Assembly (NCBI GenBank): GCA_030428385.1
Contig: JAUIDY010000061.1
Location: 1-36,628, forward strand
Reading direction: 5' to 3'
Length of the DNA stretch: 36,628 nt
From: Rhodothermia bacterium
GTDB taxonomy: Bacteria > Bacteroidota > Rhodothermia > Rhodothermales > JAAAOL01
Positions within the stretch are counted from its first letter, which is position 1, and each line of letters opens with the position of its first letter. A model generated the notes under the pieces. The model did not search any database, was not told the origin of the DNA, and saw only the letters and a list, made by a program, of their open reading frames with translations. The translations under genes were made by a program, and so were the position numbers. Positions 1 to 8,325 of this stretch are shown here, in pieces.

Positions 1-94
1 CAGCAGCGTCTCGTCCAACTCCACCGTCTCGCCCGGCTGCTTGTGCCACACGATCACCGTGCCTTCCGTTATGCTTTCGCCCATCTTGGGCATC
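1..94. repeat. Direct repeat copy 2 (lipoyl domain 2 of E2)
   Basis: Bases 1-94 are identical to 391-484, an offset of 390 bp or 130 codons. The copy is cut by the window edge, so the identity may be longer. It encodes the MPKMGES to DETLL segment of the second lipoyl domain. Confidence 0.95.
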
Positions 95-504
95 ACCACC
101 TCGATGCTTTCGCCGCTGGCTTCCTGCGCCGCTGGCGGCACAGCGGTGGCCTCACCGGCTGTTGGAGCCGCCTCATACACTTCTTCAATCACCACTTCCG
201 GGGCCGGCGTTTCCACTGCCGCTGGTGGTGCAACCTCAGGCGCTGCCTCTGCAGCCACATCTACGTCGGTTTCCAAAAGGGCAATGACGGTGCCCACGTC
301 GACGGTCTCGCCTTCGGGCACCAGGATCTGCTGCACCACCCCCGCCGCAGGCGAGGGCACCTCCGTGTCCACCTTGTCCGTGCCAATCTCCAGCAGCGTC
401 TCGTCCAACTCCACCGTCTCGCCCGGCTGCTTGTGCCACACGATCACCGTGCCTTCCGTTATGCTTTCGCCCATCTTGGGCATCGTGACTTCAACCTTCG
501 CCAT
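1..504 (-). CDS. Dihydrolipoamide acyltransferase (E2) of a 2-oxo-acid dehydrogenase complex, N-terminal part
   Basis: E2 core component of a pyruvate, 2-oxoglutarate or branched-chain 2-oxo-acid dehydrogenase; it carries acyl groups on lipoyl-lysine. The gene runs off the left edge, so only the first 168 codons are seen. It starts at ATG 504 (MAKVEVTMPKMGES). Lipoyl domain 1 spans about residues 2-78, with the lipoylated lysine in the TDKVDTEVPSP motif. An Ala/Pro/Glu-rich hinge follows (about 80-128), and then a second lipoyl domain begins (VVMPKMGESITEG). Peripheral-subunit-binding and catalytic domains are outside the window, so the substrate class cannot be decided. The two lipoyl domains share a perfect 94-bp DNA repeat. 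No ribosome-binding site is obvious. Confidence 0.9.
   Translation of the reverse strand, partial: MAKVEVTMPKMGESITEGTVIVWHKQPGETVELDETLLEIGTDKVDTEVPSPAAGVVQQILVPEGETVDVGTVIALLETDVDVAAEAAPEVAPPAAVETPAPEVVIEEVYEAAPTAGEATAVPPAAQEASGESIEVVMPKMGESITEGTVIVWHKQPGETVELDETLL
391..484. repeat. Direct repeat copy 1 (lipoyl domain 1 of E2)
   Basis: Identical over 94 bp to 1-94, including synonymous positions, so the two lipoyl-domain segments were duplicated or homogenised recently. Identity ends abruptly at 484, where the sequences become cgtgact in one copy and caccacc in the other. Confidence 0.95.
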
Positions 505-641
505 GATGTAGGGTCGTTGTTTCCATAAAGTCTATGTGAACACTTCCCGGTCGTACCCGTGATGGAAGCGCTTGATTCGAGCGATAAGGTACGGGGTTGC
601 AACGATATTTCCCGCACCCTGTCATCGAAGTTTGATGAATG

Positions 642-679
642 AAAAAAACGCCCGATGCTCGCGTTGAACACCGGGCGTT
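642..679 (-). terminator. Rho-independent terminator after hppA
   Basis: On the minus strand the 8-bp stem AACGCCCG/CGGGCGTT (672-679 with 647-654) is followed by seven T's (648-642). It lies about 25 nt past the hppA stop, between hppA and the downstream E2 gene, so the two are separate transcription units. Confidence 0.85.
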
Positions 680-703
680 ATAAAAATAGCCTGCCGTCCA
701 ATG

Positions 704-2800
704 CTACGCAATAAGCGGTGCAATAACGAGCGCCACCACGGCGATGAGTTTGAGCAAGATGTTCAGGCTCGGGCCGCTGGTGTCTTTCAACGGATCGCCT
801 ACGGTATCTCCCACCACGGCGGCCTTGTGTGCATCGCTGCCTTTTTTATAACTCTGGCCTTCGTGCGAGAAGCTCGACTCGATGGTCTTCTTGGCGTTGT
901 CCCATGCCCCACCCGCATTCGACTGGAAGATGGCAAACAGCACCCCAGACACCGTCACGCCCGCAAGCAAACCACCCAGCATGCTTTTGTCGATAAAGCC
1001 AACGACAACGGGCACGATGACGGCCATCAGGCCGGGCGCAATCATTTCGCGGATGGCAGCCTGCGTCGAGATGTCGACGCATTTTGCATATTCGGCTTTG
1101 GCAGTGCCCTCACGGAGGCCTTTGATTTCGTTGAACTGACGCCCCACTTCCTTGATCATATCGCCTGCGGCCCGACCGACGGCGCCCATCGCCATCGCAC
1201 TAAAGACGTAGGGAAGCATAGCCCCGATGAGAAGTCCTGCCAAAATGGTCGGGTTGGCCACGTCGATGTTTTCGACGCCTGCCTGCTGCATAAACGCAGC
1301 AAACAGCCCTAATGCCGTCAGCGCCGCCGAGCCGATGGCAAAGCCTTTCCCGATGGCTGCTGTCGTGTTGCCCACGGCGTCCAGCTTGTCCGTCCGTTCG
1401 CGTACTTCGGGAGGCAACTCGGCCATTTCCGCGATGCCGCCTGCGTTGTCGGAGATTGGCCCGTAGGCGTCCACCGCGAGTTGAATCCCCGTCACGCTCA
1501 GCATCCCAACAGCTGCAATGGCGATGCCGTACAGCCCCGCAAAGTGATGCGCCCCAATAATCGCTAGCGCCAGAATAAGCGCCGGGATTCCCGTCGAGAA
1601 CATGCCGACGCCGAGGCCAGCAATGATGTTGGTGGCGGAGCCGGTAATGCTCTGCCGGGCAATGCCATTCACTGGGCGTTTGCCGGTGGCGGTGTAAAAC
1701 TCCGTGATGAGCCCAATGGCCGTCCCCGACACCAGCCCAATCGCAACTGCCCAAAACACGCCAACGGACGTATATTCAAAGGTCCCAACGATCGGCGTTG
1801 TAGCGGTCCAGCTTTCGGGCAACATAAAATTGATCAGCAGAAAGGCCAGCACCGCCATCAATCCCGCTGCTCCAAACTCGCCAATGTTGAGCGCGGCCTG
1901 CGGGTTACCGCCTTCTTTCACCTTAACGAAGAACGATCCCAGGATAGAAACGATGATGCCAACAGCGGCCAGGACGAGCGGCAGCAACACCGCGCCAAGG
2001 CCGTTGAAATCATCGACGCCGTTGAGCACGCCCACAAACGCCGCACCCAACACCATCGTCCCGATGATGGAACCGACGTAGCTTTCGAACAGGTCAGCGC
2101 CCATGCCCGCCACGTCGCCCACGTTGTCGCCCACGTTATCGGCGATGGTTGCCGGGTTGCGCGGGTCGTCTTCAGGAATGCCTTCGTATACTTTCCCAGC
2201 AAGGTCCGCGCCTACATCAGCGGCTTTGGTATAAATGCCTCCGCCCACACGCGCAAAGAGTGCAATGGATGAAGCTCCAAGCGAAAAGCCTGTAATGACG
2301 TTGATCACCTTGGTGATGTCCCAGCCGATATTGCTATAGATCAGAAAGAGCACGCCGAGCCCGATGAGGCCGAGCCCCACTACGCTGAGCCCCATCACCA
2401 GCCCGCCCGAGAAGGCGACATTCAGCGCCGGAGCCAACCCGGTACGGGCGGCATTGGTGGTGCGCACGTTTGCCTTGGTTGCCACGTTCATCCCAATAAA
2501 CCCGGCCAGTCCTGAGCACAAAGCCCCCGTGATGAAAGAAACCGCGATAATCCACGAAGAGCCTTCCTGCTGCATGTTGGCAAAAGCGAGCAACGCCGCG
2601 ACTGCCATCACAAAAATGACAAGCACCCGATATTCACGACGCAAGAACGCCCGGGCGCCGTCGGCGATGTTGCTGGCGATCTCCGCCATGGTGTCTGTGC
2701 CCACTTCTTGCTTGTTGATCCAGCGCGTCCGGGTGAACGCATACAGCAACGCAAGAACGCCTGCAGCAGGTACTAAATAGGTGATAAGTTGCATGGACAT
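704..2800 (-). CDS. hppA: Membrane-bound ion-pumping pyrophosphatase, K+-dependent type
   Basis: Hydrolyses pyrophosphate and pumps H+ or Na+ across the cytoplasmic membrane. The 698-aa length and about 16 hydrophobic segments fit the family. The substrate-binding core is clear: [15 protein letters not shown] (about 187-200), EDDPRN and [20 protein letters not shown] (about 210-240), and [11 protein letters not shown] (about 367-377). The K+-dependence determinant [10 protein letters not shown] (477-486) has Ala481 and Gly484, where K+-independent enzymes have Lys and Thr. This places it in the K+-dependent subfamily, which includes both Na+ and H+ pumps; the pumped ion cannot be settled by eye. 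The start is ATG 2800, with a possible alternative at the third codon. A TAGTTTTG element lies about 45 nt upstream and an intrinsic terminator follows. Confidence 0.97.
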   Translation of the reverse strand: MSMQLITYLVPAAGVLALLYAFTRTRWINKQEVGTDTMAEIASNIADGARAFLRREYRVLVIFVMAVAALLAFANMQQEGSSWIIAVSFITGALCSGLAGFIGMNVATKANVRTTNAARTGLAPALNVAFSGGLVMGLSVVGLGLIGLGVLFLIYSNIGWDITKVINVITGFSLGASSIALFARVGGGIYTKAADVGADLAGKVYEGIPEDDPRNPATIADNVGDNVGDVAGMGADLFESYVGSIIGTMVLGAAFVGVLNGVDDFNGLGAVLLPLVLAAVGIIVSILGSFFVKVKEGGNPQAALNIGEFGAAGLMAVLAFLLINFMLPESWTATTPIVGTFEYTSVGVFWAVAIGLVSGTAIGLITEFYTATGKRPVNGIARQSITGSATNIIAGLGVGMFSTGIPALILALAIIGAHHFAGLYGIAIAAVGMLSVTGIQLAVDAYGPISDNAGGIAEMAELPPEVRERTDKLDAVGNTTAAIGKGFAIGSAALTALGLFAAFMQQAGVENIDVANPTILAGLLIGAMLPYVFSAMAMGAVGRAAGDMIKEVGRQFNEIKGLREGTAKAEYAKCVDISTQAAIREMIAPGLMAVIVPVVVGFIDKSMLGGLLAGVTVSGVLFAIFQSNAGGAWDNAKKTIESSFSHEGQSYKKGSDAHKAAVVGDTVGDPLKDTSGPSLNILLKLIAVVALVIAPLIA

Positions 2801-2843
2801 ATGATCTGCAATCCTTATGCGGATAGTCGTTGAAAGAGAGCGG

Positions 2844-2851
2844 CAAAACTA
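2844..2851 (-). promoter_or_regulatory. Putative -7 element of hppA promoter
   Basis: TAGTTTTG on the minus strand matches the Bacteroidota -7 consensus TAnnTTTG and would give a leader of about 35-40 nt before ATG 2800. The -33 half is weak (a TGTCAA-like sequence 17 nt further upstream). Confidence 0.4.
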
Positions 2852-2990
2852 GGGCTCTCGCCCGTGCATTGACAGCACTTAACGCATAATTCGTGGTTGA
2901 TATGGCGTTTTTTGCACGGTTTCCATCTGAACAGCAATACTACTGCCTCGCAGAGACAACTATGTTCTGGAAGCCCTTCCAGCCAAAACA

Positions 2991-3016
2991 AAAAAAGGGG
3001 ACGGTATCCCCTTTTT
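2991..3016 (-). terminator. Rho-independent terminator after pth
   Basis: On the minus strand a 9-bp stem AAAAAGGGG/CCCCTTTTT encloses a 7-nt loop (3001-3007), ends in a T-run and sits 2 nt past the pth stop codon. The rest of the 2801-2990 gap holds only the hppA promoter candidate. Confidence 0.85.
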
Positions 3017-3018
3017 CT

Positions 3019-3591
3019 TTAGTTAAATCGGTTCATGGCTATCACCAGCCCGTCAACGACGAAGGTGATTGCAGCGTCGGTGGCCCGCTTGACGGAGGAC
3101 GCAACGACTTCTTCTTCCTCTCGATCAAAAGGAGCGAGTACGTAATCGACCTGCTGCCCACGCTCGAACGCGTTTCCAATCCCGAAGCGCAACCGAGGAA
3201 AAGCATCAGTGCCTAATCGATCGATGATATCCTGAACCCCATTATGGCCTCCGGCACTTCCCCCATCCCGCAAGCGAAGCTTTCCCGTCGCCAGATTCAG
3301 GTCATCCACAATCACGAGGCAGTCGCGCGGCTCCAACCCATACCGACGAAGCAAATGCTTCACCGTGATGCCGCTCCGGTTCATATAAGTCTGGGGTTTT
3401 ACCAATGTGAGGTTCCGGCCACGAACCCGTCCCTGAGCCACGTGTGCATCAGCCCGACCATCGACCTGGAAAGTAGCCCGAGAGCGGGCTGCTAAAGCGT
3501 CCAGAACGGCAAAACCTATGTTATGCCGCGTCTCTTCGTACTCCCTCCCAGGATTGCCTAATCCAACAATTAAGCGTTGGCCCTTCGACAT
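3019..3591 (-). CDS. pth: Peptidyl-tRNA hydrolase
   Basis: Cleaves peptidyl-tRNA released from stalled ribosomes to recycle tRNA; cytoplasmic. The 190 aa are family-typical. Catalytic and binding residues are all present: N13 in GLGNPG, catalytic H23 in TRHNIGF, N71 in PQTYMN, D96 in IVDDL and N117 in GGHNG. They correspond to E. coli N10, H20, N68, D93 and N114 with a constant offset. The start is ATG 3591, 15 nt after the rplY stop. The order prs-rplY(ctc)-pth is the conserved arrangement also known from Bacillus. A strong terminator follows directly, closing the unit. Confidence 0.97.
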   Translation of the reverse strand: MSKGQRLIVGLGNPGREYEETRHNIGFAVLDALAARSRATFQVDGRADAHVAQGRVRGRNLTLVKPQTYMNRSGITVKHLLRRYGLEPRDCLVIVDDLNLATGKLRLRDGGSAGGHNGVQDIIDRLGTDAFPRLRFGIGNAFERGQQVDYVLAPFDREEEEVVASSVKRATDAAITFVVDGLVIAMNRFN

Positions 3592-3606
3592 GCAATGCGC
3601 GTAGTC

Positions 3607-4233
3607 CTATTCCTCTTCGTCCTCTTCTTGCGTGACGACTTCGACATCCGAGACACCAAGCACGTCTTCCTCTTCTTCCTCTTCTTCCTCGCGGCGCGGC
3701 TGCACAATGGTGACCAATGTTTGCTCCGCTGTCCCCGAAAAATCGACACCTTCAATTTCTAAATCGCCGATATGCACGGTATCGCCGATGCCCAGGTCGG
3801 AGATATCCACATCAATTTGTGAGGGGATATCCTTAGGCAGCACCCGAATCTCGAGTTCATTGAGCACGATGTTAATCACGCCGCCCTCTGACTTGCCTTT
3901 CGGTGTGCCTACGTAATTGACAGGCACCGAGAGCGTAATGACCTGGCCTTTCTCCAAAACCTGAAAATCGGCGTGCATGGGACGGTCCGATACCGGATGA
4001 AACGCTACATCCTTCAGGATACATTCCCAAGAGTCACTCCCCACCTCAATATTTACAATATGCGTTTCCGCCGTGTAGATGAGTGGTTTGAGCGCCAGTT
4101 CCGTCACCTGAAACACGACGGGTTCGGCATTGCTGCCATAAAGCACACAGGGCACGTTGCCTTGGCGGCGTACAGCGCGCGAAGCCCCCTTGCCTGCATT
4201 CCGAGGCTGGGCATCAATGGTAAGGTTCTCCAT
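3607..4233 (-). CDS. rplY: Ribosomal protein bL25, long Ctc form
   Basis: Binds 5S rRNA in the large ribosomal subunit. The protein is 208 aa. It has an N-terminal L25 domain (about 1-92, including the RNA-binding region RAVRRQGNVPCVLYG) and a C-terminal TL5/CTC beta domain (about 95-183, with GKSEGGVINIVLNELEIR). The tail (about 184-208) is strongly acidic and contains a run of eight Glu. It starts at ATG 4233 and sits between prs and pth. A hairpin without a U-tract lies in its 60-nt leader. The acidic tail is longer than in most homologues and may reflect salt adaptation, which is inference. Confidence 0.95.
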   Translation of the reverse strand: MENLTIDAQPRNAGKGASRAVRRQGNVPCVLYGSNAEPVVFQVTELALKPLIYTAETHIVNIEVGSDSWECILKDVAFHPVSDRPMHADFQVLEKGQVITLSVPVNYVGTPKGKSEGGVINIVLNELEIRVLPKDIPSQIDVDISDLGIGDTVHIGDLEIEGVDFSGTAEQTLVTIVQPRREEEEEEEEDVLGVSDVEVVTQEEDEEE

Positions 4234-4257
4234 AACGTAAGATAAGGTTGTAGCTAC

Positions 4258-4287
4258 ACAGGCCCCGGATCACGCTCCGGCCCCTGT
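4258..4287 (-). other. Strong hairpin between prs and rplY, no U-tract
   Basis: The arms ACAGG/CCTGT and CCGGA/TCCGG are separated by a CC/CC internal loop, with a 6-nt apical loop. It begins 6 nt after the prs stop and ends 24 nt before the rplY start. No T-run follows on either strand, so it looks like an mRNA-stability, processing or attenuation element rather than a standard terminator. Confidence 0.5.
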
Positions 4288-4293
4288 CGATTA

Positions 4294-5220
4294 TTATTCA
4301 ACAAACAGCGTTGATACCGACTCATCGGTGTAAATACGCCGGATGGCATCTGCAAAAATTTCGGCAACGCTCACCACCTCGATCCGCTCAGACGTTTGTT
4401 CGAGTGGGATGGTGTCCGTCACCACCAACTGGTCGATGGCCGAAGCTTCTACCCGGTCATAGGCCGGACCTGATAACAAGGCATGGGTACAGGCAGCAAT
4501 GATGGTCAACGCGCCTTCTTTCTTCAGGGCATTGGCCGCATTTGTAATCGTTCCTGCCGTATCAATCAGGTCGTCGATCAGCAGCACATTTTTCCCGGTC
4601 ACTTCCCCGATGATATTAACAACTTCGGCCTCATTTTGTCGGGGCCGCCGTTTGTCAATCACCGCCAGGTCAGCGTGTAGTCGCTTGGCATAAGCCCGCG
4701 CCATTTTGAGCGAGCCTACATCCGGCGCAACCACCACCATGTTGTTCAGGTCAAGCTTTTTGACGTAGTCAATGAAGACCGCTGACCCATATAGATGATC
4801 CACTGGAACATCGAAGAAACCCTGAATTTGTGGGGCATGAAGGTCCATCGTCAGGATGCGATGCACACCGGCGGTTGTCAGCATGTTTGCCACCAGTTTG
4901 GCAGCGATGGAAACCCGGGGTTGATCTTTTCTTTCTTGACGGGCATACCCAAAATAGGGCATTACCGCTGTGATTCTCGCTGCCGAGGCCCGCTGCGCGG
5001 CATCAATAAGAAGCAGCAACTCCATCCAGTGATCGGCAGGAGCCGGGGTGCTTTGGATCAGAAAAACATCGGCTCCACGTATCGACTCTTCATAGCGGAC
5101 ATAAATCTCGCCATCAGAGAAATTCTTGATCGTGAGGTGGCCAAGTTCCTGATTGTACGCTTGTGCAATACCTCGGGCCAGCGCAGGATTTGAACGGCCC
5201 GCGAATAAACTAATCGGCAT
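4294..5220 (-). CDS. prs: Ribose-phosphate pyrophosphokinase (PRPP synthetase)
   Basis: Makes PRPP from ribose-5-phosphate and ATP for nucleotide, His and Trp synthesis. From ATG 5220 the protein is 308 aa and starts MPISLFAGRSNPALA, matching the usual start of the family. Motifs: flexible loop GYARQERKDQPR (91-102), metal-binding MDLHAPQIQGFFD (125-137), and PRPP loop LLIDDLIDTAGT (213-224). The frame stays open upstream to ATG 5283 (329 aa) and to GTG 5337. The GTG lies inside the tRNA-Gln terminator and is unlikely; 5283 cannot be excluded. First gene of the prs-rplY-pth unit. Confidence 0.93.
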   Translation of the reverse strand: MPISLFAGRSNPALARGIAQAYNQELGHLTIKNFSDGEIYVRYEESIRGADVFLIQSTPAPADHWMELLLLIDAAQRASAARITAVMPYFGYARQERKDQPRVSIAAKLVANMLTTAGVHRILTMDLHAPQIQGFFDVPVDHLYGSAVFIDYVKKLDLNNMVVVAPDVGSLKMARAYAKRLHADLAVIDKRRPRQNEAEVVNIIGEVTGKNVLLIDDLIDTAGTITNAANALKKEGALTIIAACTHALLSGPAYDRVEASAIDQLVVTDTIPLEQTSERIEVVSVAEIFADAIRRIYTDESVSTLFVE

Positions 5221-5325
5221 TTCGCGGGCGGCAGACGGAACAGCAGGCTGCGCAAAGGCCAATACGGAAGGCTGACGGTGCATCGGGCAGTGGGATTGGA
5301 CGATTGATTTCGATGCAACTCGTAT

Positions 5326-5350
5326 AAAACACCCCACACCAGGTGCGGGG
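5326..5350 (-). terminator. Terminator of tRNA-Gln
   Basis: On the minus strand CCCCGCACC pairs with GGTGTGGGG (one G-U pair, very tight loop) and TGTTTTAT follows. It begins about 15 nt past the tRNA 3' end and separates the tRNA from prs. Confidence 0.75.
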
Positions 5351-5365
5351 AGATTATTTGGGGTG

Positions 5366-5436
5366 TTGCCCGAGGAGGATTCGAACCTCCACAGACGGCT
5401 CCAAAGGCCGTAGTGCTGCCGTTACACCATCGGGCA
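5366..5436 (-). tRNA. tRNA-Gln (anticodon TTG)
   Basis: A cloverleaf can be drawn. The acceptor stem is TGCCCGA/TCGGGCA with discriminator A73. The anticodon arm ACGGC-CTTTGGA-GCCGT has anticodon TTG. The T-arm GGAGG-TTCGAAT-CCTCC is perfect. The 3' CCA is not encoded (ACAC follows). A sigma70-like promoter lies upstream and a terminator downstream. Confidence 0.95.
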
Positions 5437-5773
5437 AAGAGGGCTTCCAAAAAGGAGCCGCTTAGCACGAGTAAAATACCAAAGGGTTCCAGCGAAAGCA
5501 ACGCACCGCCCCCCGTTCCCACTTGGGATAAGGAGGGATCCCGTCGGTTTCGCAGAGGCTTTACAATTTTTGCAACGGGCTACTGGGACTACCCAGGTAT
5601 CATCGCTTCCCATTTTTGGAATACCCCAGCAACATGAAGGCACCCACGGGTTCTTGTTTTTATCTTGGCATGCACATCCTACATCTTTTCGCGTATGTCT
5701 CCGATCCATCCGTAGCGAAAGGCGTTGACCTCTCGCTTCACGGCTGTCTTCTCTAGAAGCCTTTCCCATTTTT
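5437..5773. other. 337-bp divergent intergenic region
   Basis: Lies between tRNA-Gln (minus) and the racemase gene (plus). It holds the tRNA-Gln promoter candidate (5473-5501) and a small hairpin CTGGG-acta-CCCAG (5583-5596). I cannot place a convincing promoter for the racemase gene, and no further ORF in it looks coding. Confidence 0.5.
5473..5501 (-). promoter_or_regulatory. Putative promoter of tRNA-Gln
   Basis: On the minus strand TTGCTT (5501-5496), a 17-nt spacer and TATTTT (5478-5473) resemble a -35/-10 pair. They lie about 37 nt upstream of the mature tRNA 5' end. Confidence 0.4.
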
Positions 5774-6577
5774 ATGATAGCTACCAACGGCAGAACACCC
5801 GAACCCATAATTGGAATTTTAAGCGGAATGGGCCCCCATGCTGGCCTCGACCTGGCACATAAGATCTTGGACCTGACTCCTGTACGCCAGGATCAAGACC
5901 ATCTTCCCGTTACGGTGGTCTCCTATCCCCACTGGATTCCCGACCGCAGCACGTTTCTGTTCGATCCTTCCCAACCCACTCCTGTGCCGGCACTCGTTGC
6001 CATTGCAAAGCGCCTGGAAGCAGCAGGGGCTACCGTGGTGGGGATGCCCTGCAATACCGCACATGCGCCCGCCATCTTTGATGCCATCAAGGAACAGTTG
6101 CGAACGGACGGGCACCACCTTCGCATGGTGCATATGATCCAAGAGGCGGTTGACTACACGAAACACCTTTTGCCTTCGCTCCGCCGCATCGGCGTGCTGG
6201 GCTCCTTGGCCGTATTCCGCCTTGGGCTTTATCGCTCTCGGATTGAGCAGGCGGGGTTGGAAGCGGTGATGGTGGACGAAGAGATGCAGGTGAACAAAGT
6301 AAACCGCACGATTTTCGACCCCGATTTTGGCATCAAGGCCCATGCAGCCCCTGTTACGGAACAGGCGCGACGATATCTGATCGAAGCCATTCAGCACCTG
6401 CGCACCAAAGGGGCCGACGCCATCTTCCTGGGGTGCACGGAGTTTCCGCTCGCTGTCCCTGAACCATATTTTGAAGGCATCCCGCTCATCGACCCCACCT
6501 TGGTCCTAGCCCGGGCCCTGATCCGCGAGACGTATCCCGACCGAGTAGCGCAGGCAGATGCGCTAATGAACCAATAA
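5774..6577 (+). CDS. Aspartate/glutamate racemase family protein
   Basis: Cofactor-independent amino-acid racemase of the Asp/Glu/hydantoin racemase superfamily (YgeA/RacX-like); likely interconverts L- and D-amino acids in the cytoplasm. The 267 aa contain the N-terminal GILSGMGPHAGLDL signature and both catalytic cysteines: C93 in MPCNTAHAP and C221 in LGCTEFPL. This two-Cys architecture implies an active enzyme. Exact substrate (Asp, Glu or broad) is not readable. ATG 5774 follows a T-rich leader with no ribosome-binding site. The glycosyltransferase gene starts 20 nt downstream, so the two may be co-transcribed. Confidence 0.9.
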   Translation: MIATNGRTPEPIIGILSGMGPHAGLDLAHKILDLTPVRQDQDHLPVTVVSYPHWIPDRSTFLFDPSQPTPVPALVAIAKRLEAAGATVVGMPCNTAHAPAIFDAIKEQLRTDGHHLRMVHMIQEAVDYTKHLLPSLRRIGVLGSLAVFRLGLYRSRIEQAGLEAVMVDEEMQVNKVNRTIFDPDFGIKAHAAPVTEQARRYLIEAIQHLRTKGADAIFLGCTEFPLAVPEPYFEGIPLIDPTLVLARALIRETYPDRVAQADALMNQ

Positions 6578-6597
6578 CCTGCCGGGACGACGGTGTT

Positions 6598-7725
6598 ATG
6601 CCCCACCCTGATCTTGTCTTTGCCCTCACGGGTGATGCGCGAACCAACTCTCGCGCCATCAAGCAGCTACGGGCATTGGCCCAACAGGGGCTGTCTTCTG
6701 TGGTACTGACGCTGGGCCCTCCCGCTCATACCGAGCCATGGGAGCCCTTTATTTCACTTCGGGTGCTTCCGCGTCCACCTGGGGGTGGCCCCCGCTTTTT
6801 TCGGCAGATGCACCGGCTATTCAAAGAAGCCGCCCTTCGCATCCCGGCGCGGGTTTACCATGCCAGTGACCTCTATGCCCTTCCCGCGATGCACGCGGCG
6901 GCTCGAAAATTTGGCAGCAAGCTCGTCTATGATGCCCGAGAACTCTATACCCATGTTGCCTCCACCACAGGACGGCCCTGGGTACGTGTCGCTTGGGGAT
7001 TCGTAGAGAGCCGGCACATCAGGGCTGCCGACGCAGTTTTTACCGTAAGCGCAAGCATTGCTGACCATTTGTCAACGCGGTATGGCATTCCCCCTCCGCT
7101 CTTACTGCACAACGTTCCTCCTTTCCAACGTGTTACCTCCAATGGATACCTAAGAAAACAAACGGGGATTGACCCCACAACGGTGGTTTTCCTCCACCAA
7201 GGATCCATTCAGAAAAACCGAGGGTGCCACTATTTGGTTGACGCCATGGGTGATGTGGCCGGGGCACAATTGGTGTTCTTGGGAGGCGGCCCGCTCAACC
7301 CTCAGCTACAAGCCTACGTAGCAGAAAAAAAGCTTAGCCATAAGATACACTTCCTGTCTCCAGTCTCCCCTGATGAACTCCTTCCCGTAACCGCGTCGGC
7401 AGATGTGGGCATCACCTTATTAGAGGATACCTGCCTGAACCACCGCTATGCCCTACCCAACAAGCTTTTTGAGTATGCTATGGCGGGCCTACCCATCCTG
7501 GCGAGTAACCTTCCTGAAATACGCCGTGTCGTATTGGAACATGAGGTGGGCTTGGTGGTGGACCCCACAGACCAGATGGCGTTGACTGCCACACTGCAAC
7601 GCATGGCTGATGATCCCGAAGCCCGAAGCCAATGGGCCAGTCACACAACCGATGTCTTTGAAACCTTTACCTGGGAACGGGCATCCCAACGCCTGGTTCG
7701 TGCTTACCTAGACCTCCTCTCGTAA
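6598..7725 (+). CDS. Glycosyltransferase, GT4-like
   Basis: The 375-aa protein has a two-Rossmann GT-B fold. The acceptor-binding half contains VYHASDLYALPAM (about 91-103) and LVYDARELY. The C-terminal donor-binding half contains FLHQGSIQKNRG (about 198-209), VFLGGGPLNP, and the family-typical PNKLFEYAMAGLPILASNLP (about 287-306) with the conserved Glu that contacts the nucleotide-sugar. No signal peptide or TM segment, so it should work at the inner face of the membrane or in the cytoplasm. Donor and acceptor are unknown; no polysaccharide cluster surrounds it. Its TAA overlaps the next ATG (TAATG), implying translational coupling with the thioredoxin gene. Confidence 0.88.
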   Translation: MPHPDLVFALTGDARTNSRAIKQLRALAQQGLSSVVLTLGPPAHTEPWEPFISLRVLPRPPGGGPRFFRQMHRLFKEAALRIPARVYHASDLYALPAMHAAARKFGSKLVYDARELYTHVASTTGRPWVRVAWGFVESRHIRAADAVFTVSASIADHLSTRYGIPPPLLLHNVPPFQRVTSNGYLRKQTGIDPTTVVFLHQGSIQKNRGCHYLVDAMGDVAGAQLVFLGGGPLNPQLQAYVAEKKLSHKIHFLSPVSPDELLPVTASADVGITLLEDTCLNHRYALPNKLFEYAMAGLPILASNLPEIRRVVLEHEVGLVVDPTDQMALTATLQRMADDPEARSQWASHTTDVFETFTWERASQRLVRAYLDLLS

Positions 7726-8252
7726 TGCCTGACCCTTTGAAACGGTTCGTCGCGCCCCTGGTTGTTGCGCTGAGTGTTGTTTCCGTTTCCTTCGCCCAGA
7801 CTGAAATCGGCCTCGACACGACTAGGACTGCCTCTTGGTCCTCCTTCGAAGAAGCCGTCGAGCATGCCAGCAAAAGCGGGAAAAAAATCCTGATCGATGT
7901 TTATGCACCCTGGTGTGGTTGGTGCCGACGGATGCAGCAGGAGGCCTACGTGGATGCCAAAATTGTGACCTTTCTGGACCAAACGTTTGAAATCGCCCGC
8001 CTCAACGTGGACGACAGCGAGTCCTCCCTTGAATTTATGGGTATGACATTTACCCCGCAGGAGTTGGGCTATGCCTTTGGAGCTGAAGGAACCCCAACAA
8101 CCATTTTCCTCGATCAGGAAGGAAATTACATCACCCGGCTGCCCGGATACGTTGATCCTTCTACATTTTATCAGGTTATCACATACATCGGCTCAGATGC
8201 CTACCACACCCAAACGCTCGAGCAATTTATCGCACAAGGCGAAAAAAACTAG
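7725..8252 (+). CDS. Exported thioredoxin-like protein
   Basis: 175 aa: a signal peptide (about 1-24, ending SVSFAQ), then a thioredoxin fold. The redox motif is CGWC (C64, C67) in APWCGWCRRM, and the cis-Pro loop is GTPTTIF (P124). The fold resembles the thioredoxin_7/thiol:disulfide interchange group. It probably keeps envelope thiols reduced or works in periplasmic disulfide exchange; the partner is unknown. The start overlaps the stop of the glycosyltransferase gene by one base. A weak hairpin with a T7 run at 8300-8320 may end the transcript. Confidence 0.88.
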   Translation: MPDPLKRFVAPLVVALSVVSVSFAQTEIGLDTTRTASWSSFEEAVEHASKSGKKILIDVYAPWCGWCRRMQQEAYVDAKIVTFLDQTFEIARLNVDDSESSLEFMGMTFTPQELGYAFGAEGTPTTIFLDQEGNYITRLPGYVDPSTFYQVITYIGSDAYHTQTLEQFIAQGEKN

Positions 8253-8299
8253 AAAAGGAAAACTGCGTAACAATCTTTTTCTTGATTTCTCTTGACCAC

Positions 8300-8320
8300 G
8301 GCGTTAGGGTGCCTTTTTTT
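8300..8320 (+). terminator. Possible weak terminator after the thioredoxin gene
   Basis: A short GGCG/TGCC stem (8300-8303 with 8310-8313, one G-T pair) precedes seven T's (8314-8320). The stem is short, so efficiency is doubtful. Confidence 0.35.
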
Positions 8321-8325
8321 CCTAT

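Noticed and set aside
41-528. Two plus-strand open frames over the E2 gene
   Set aside because: Antisense to the lipoyl domains; Ser/Thr/Ala- or His/Arg-rich products with no domain, and the minus frame gives clear lipoyl motifs.
701-1312. 203-aa plus-strand frame inside hppA
   Set aside because: Shadow of a certain gene; composition is His/Arg/Asp-rich and carries no motif.
5221-5337. Longer prs starting at GTG 5337
   Set aside because: The start lies inside the tRNA-Gln terminator, and the extra 39 residues are not found in PRPP synthetases.
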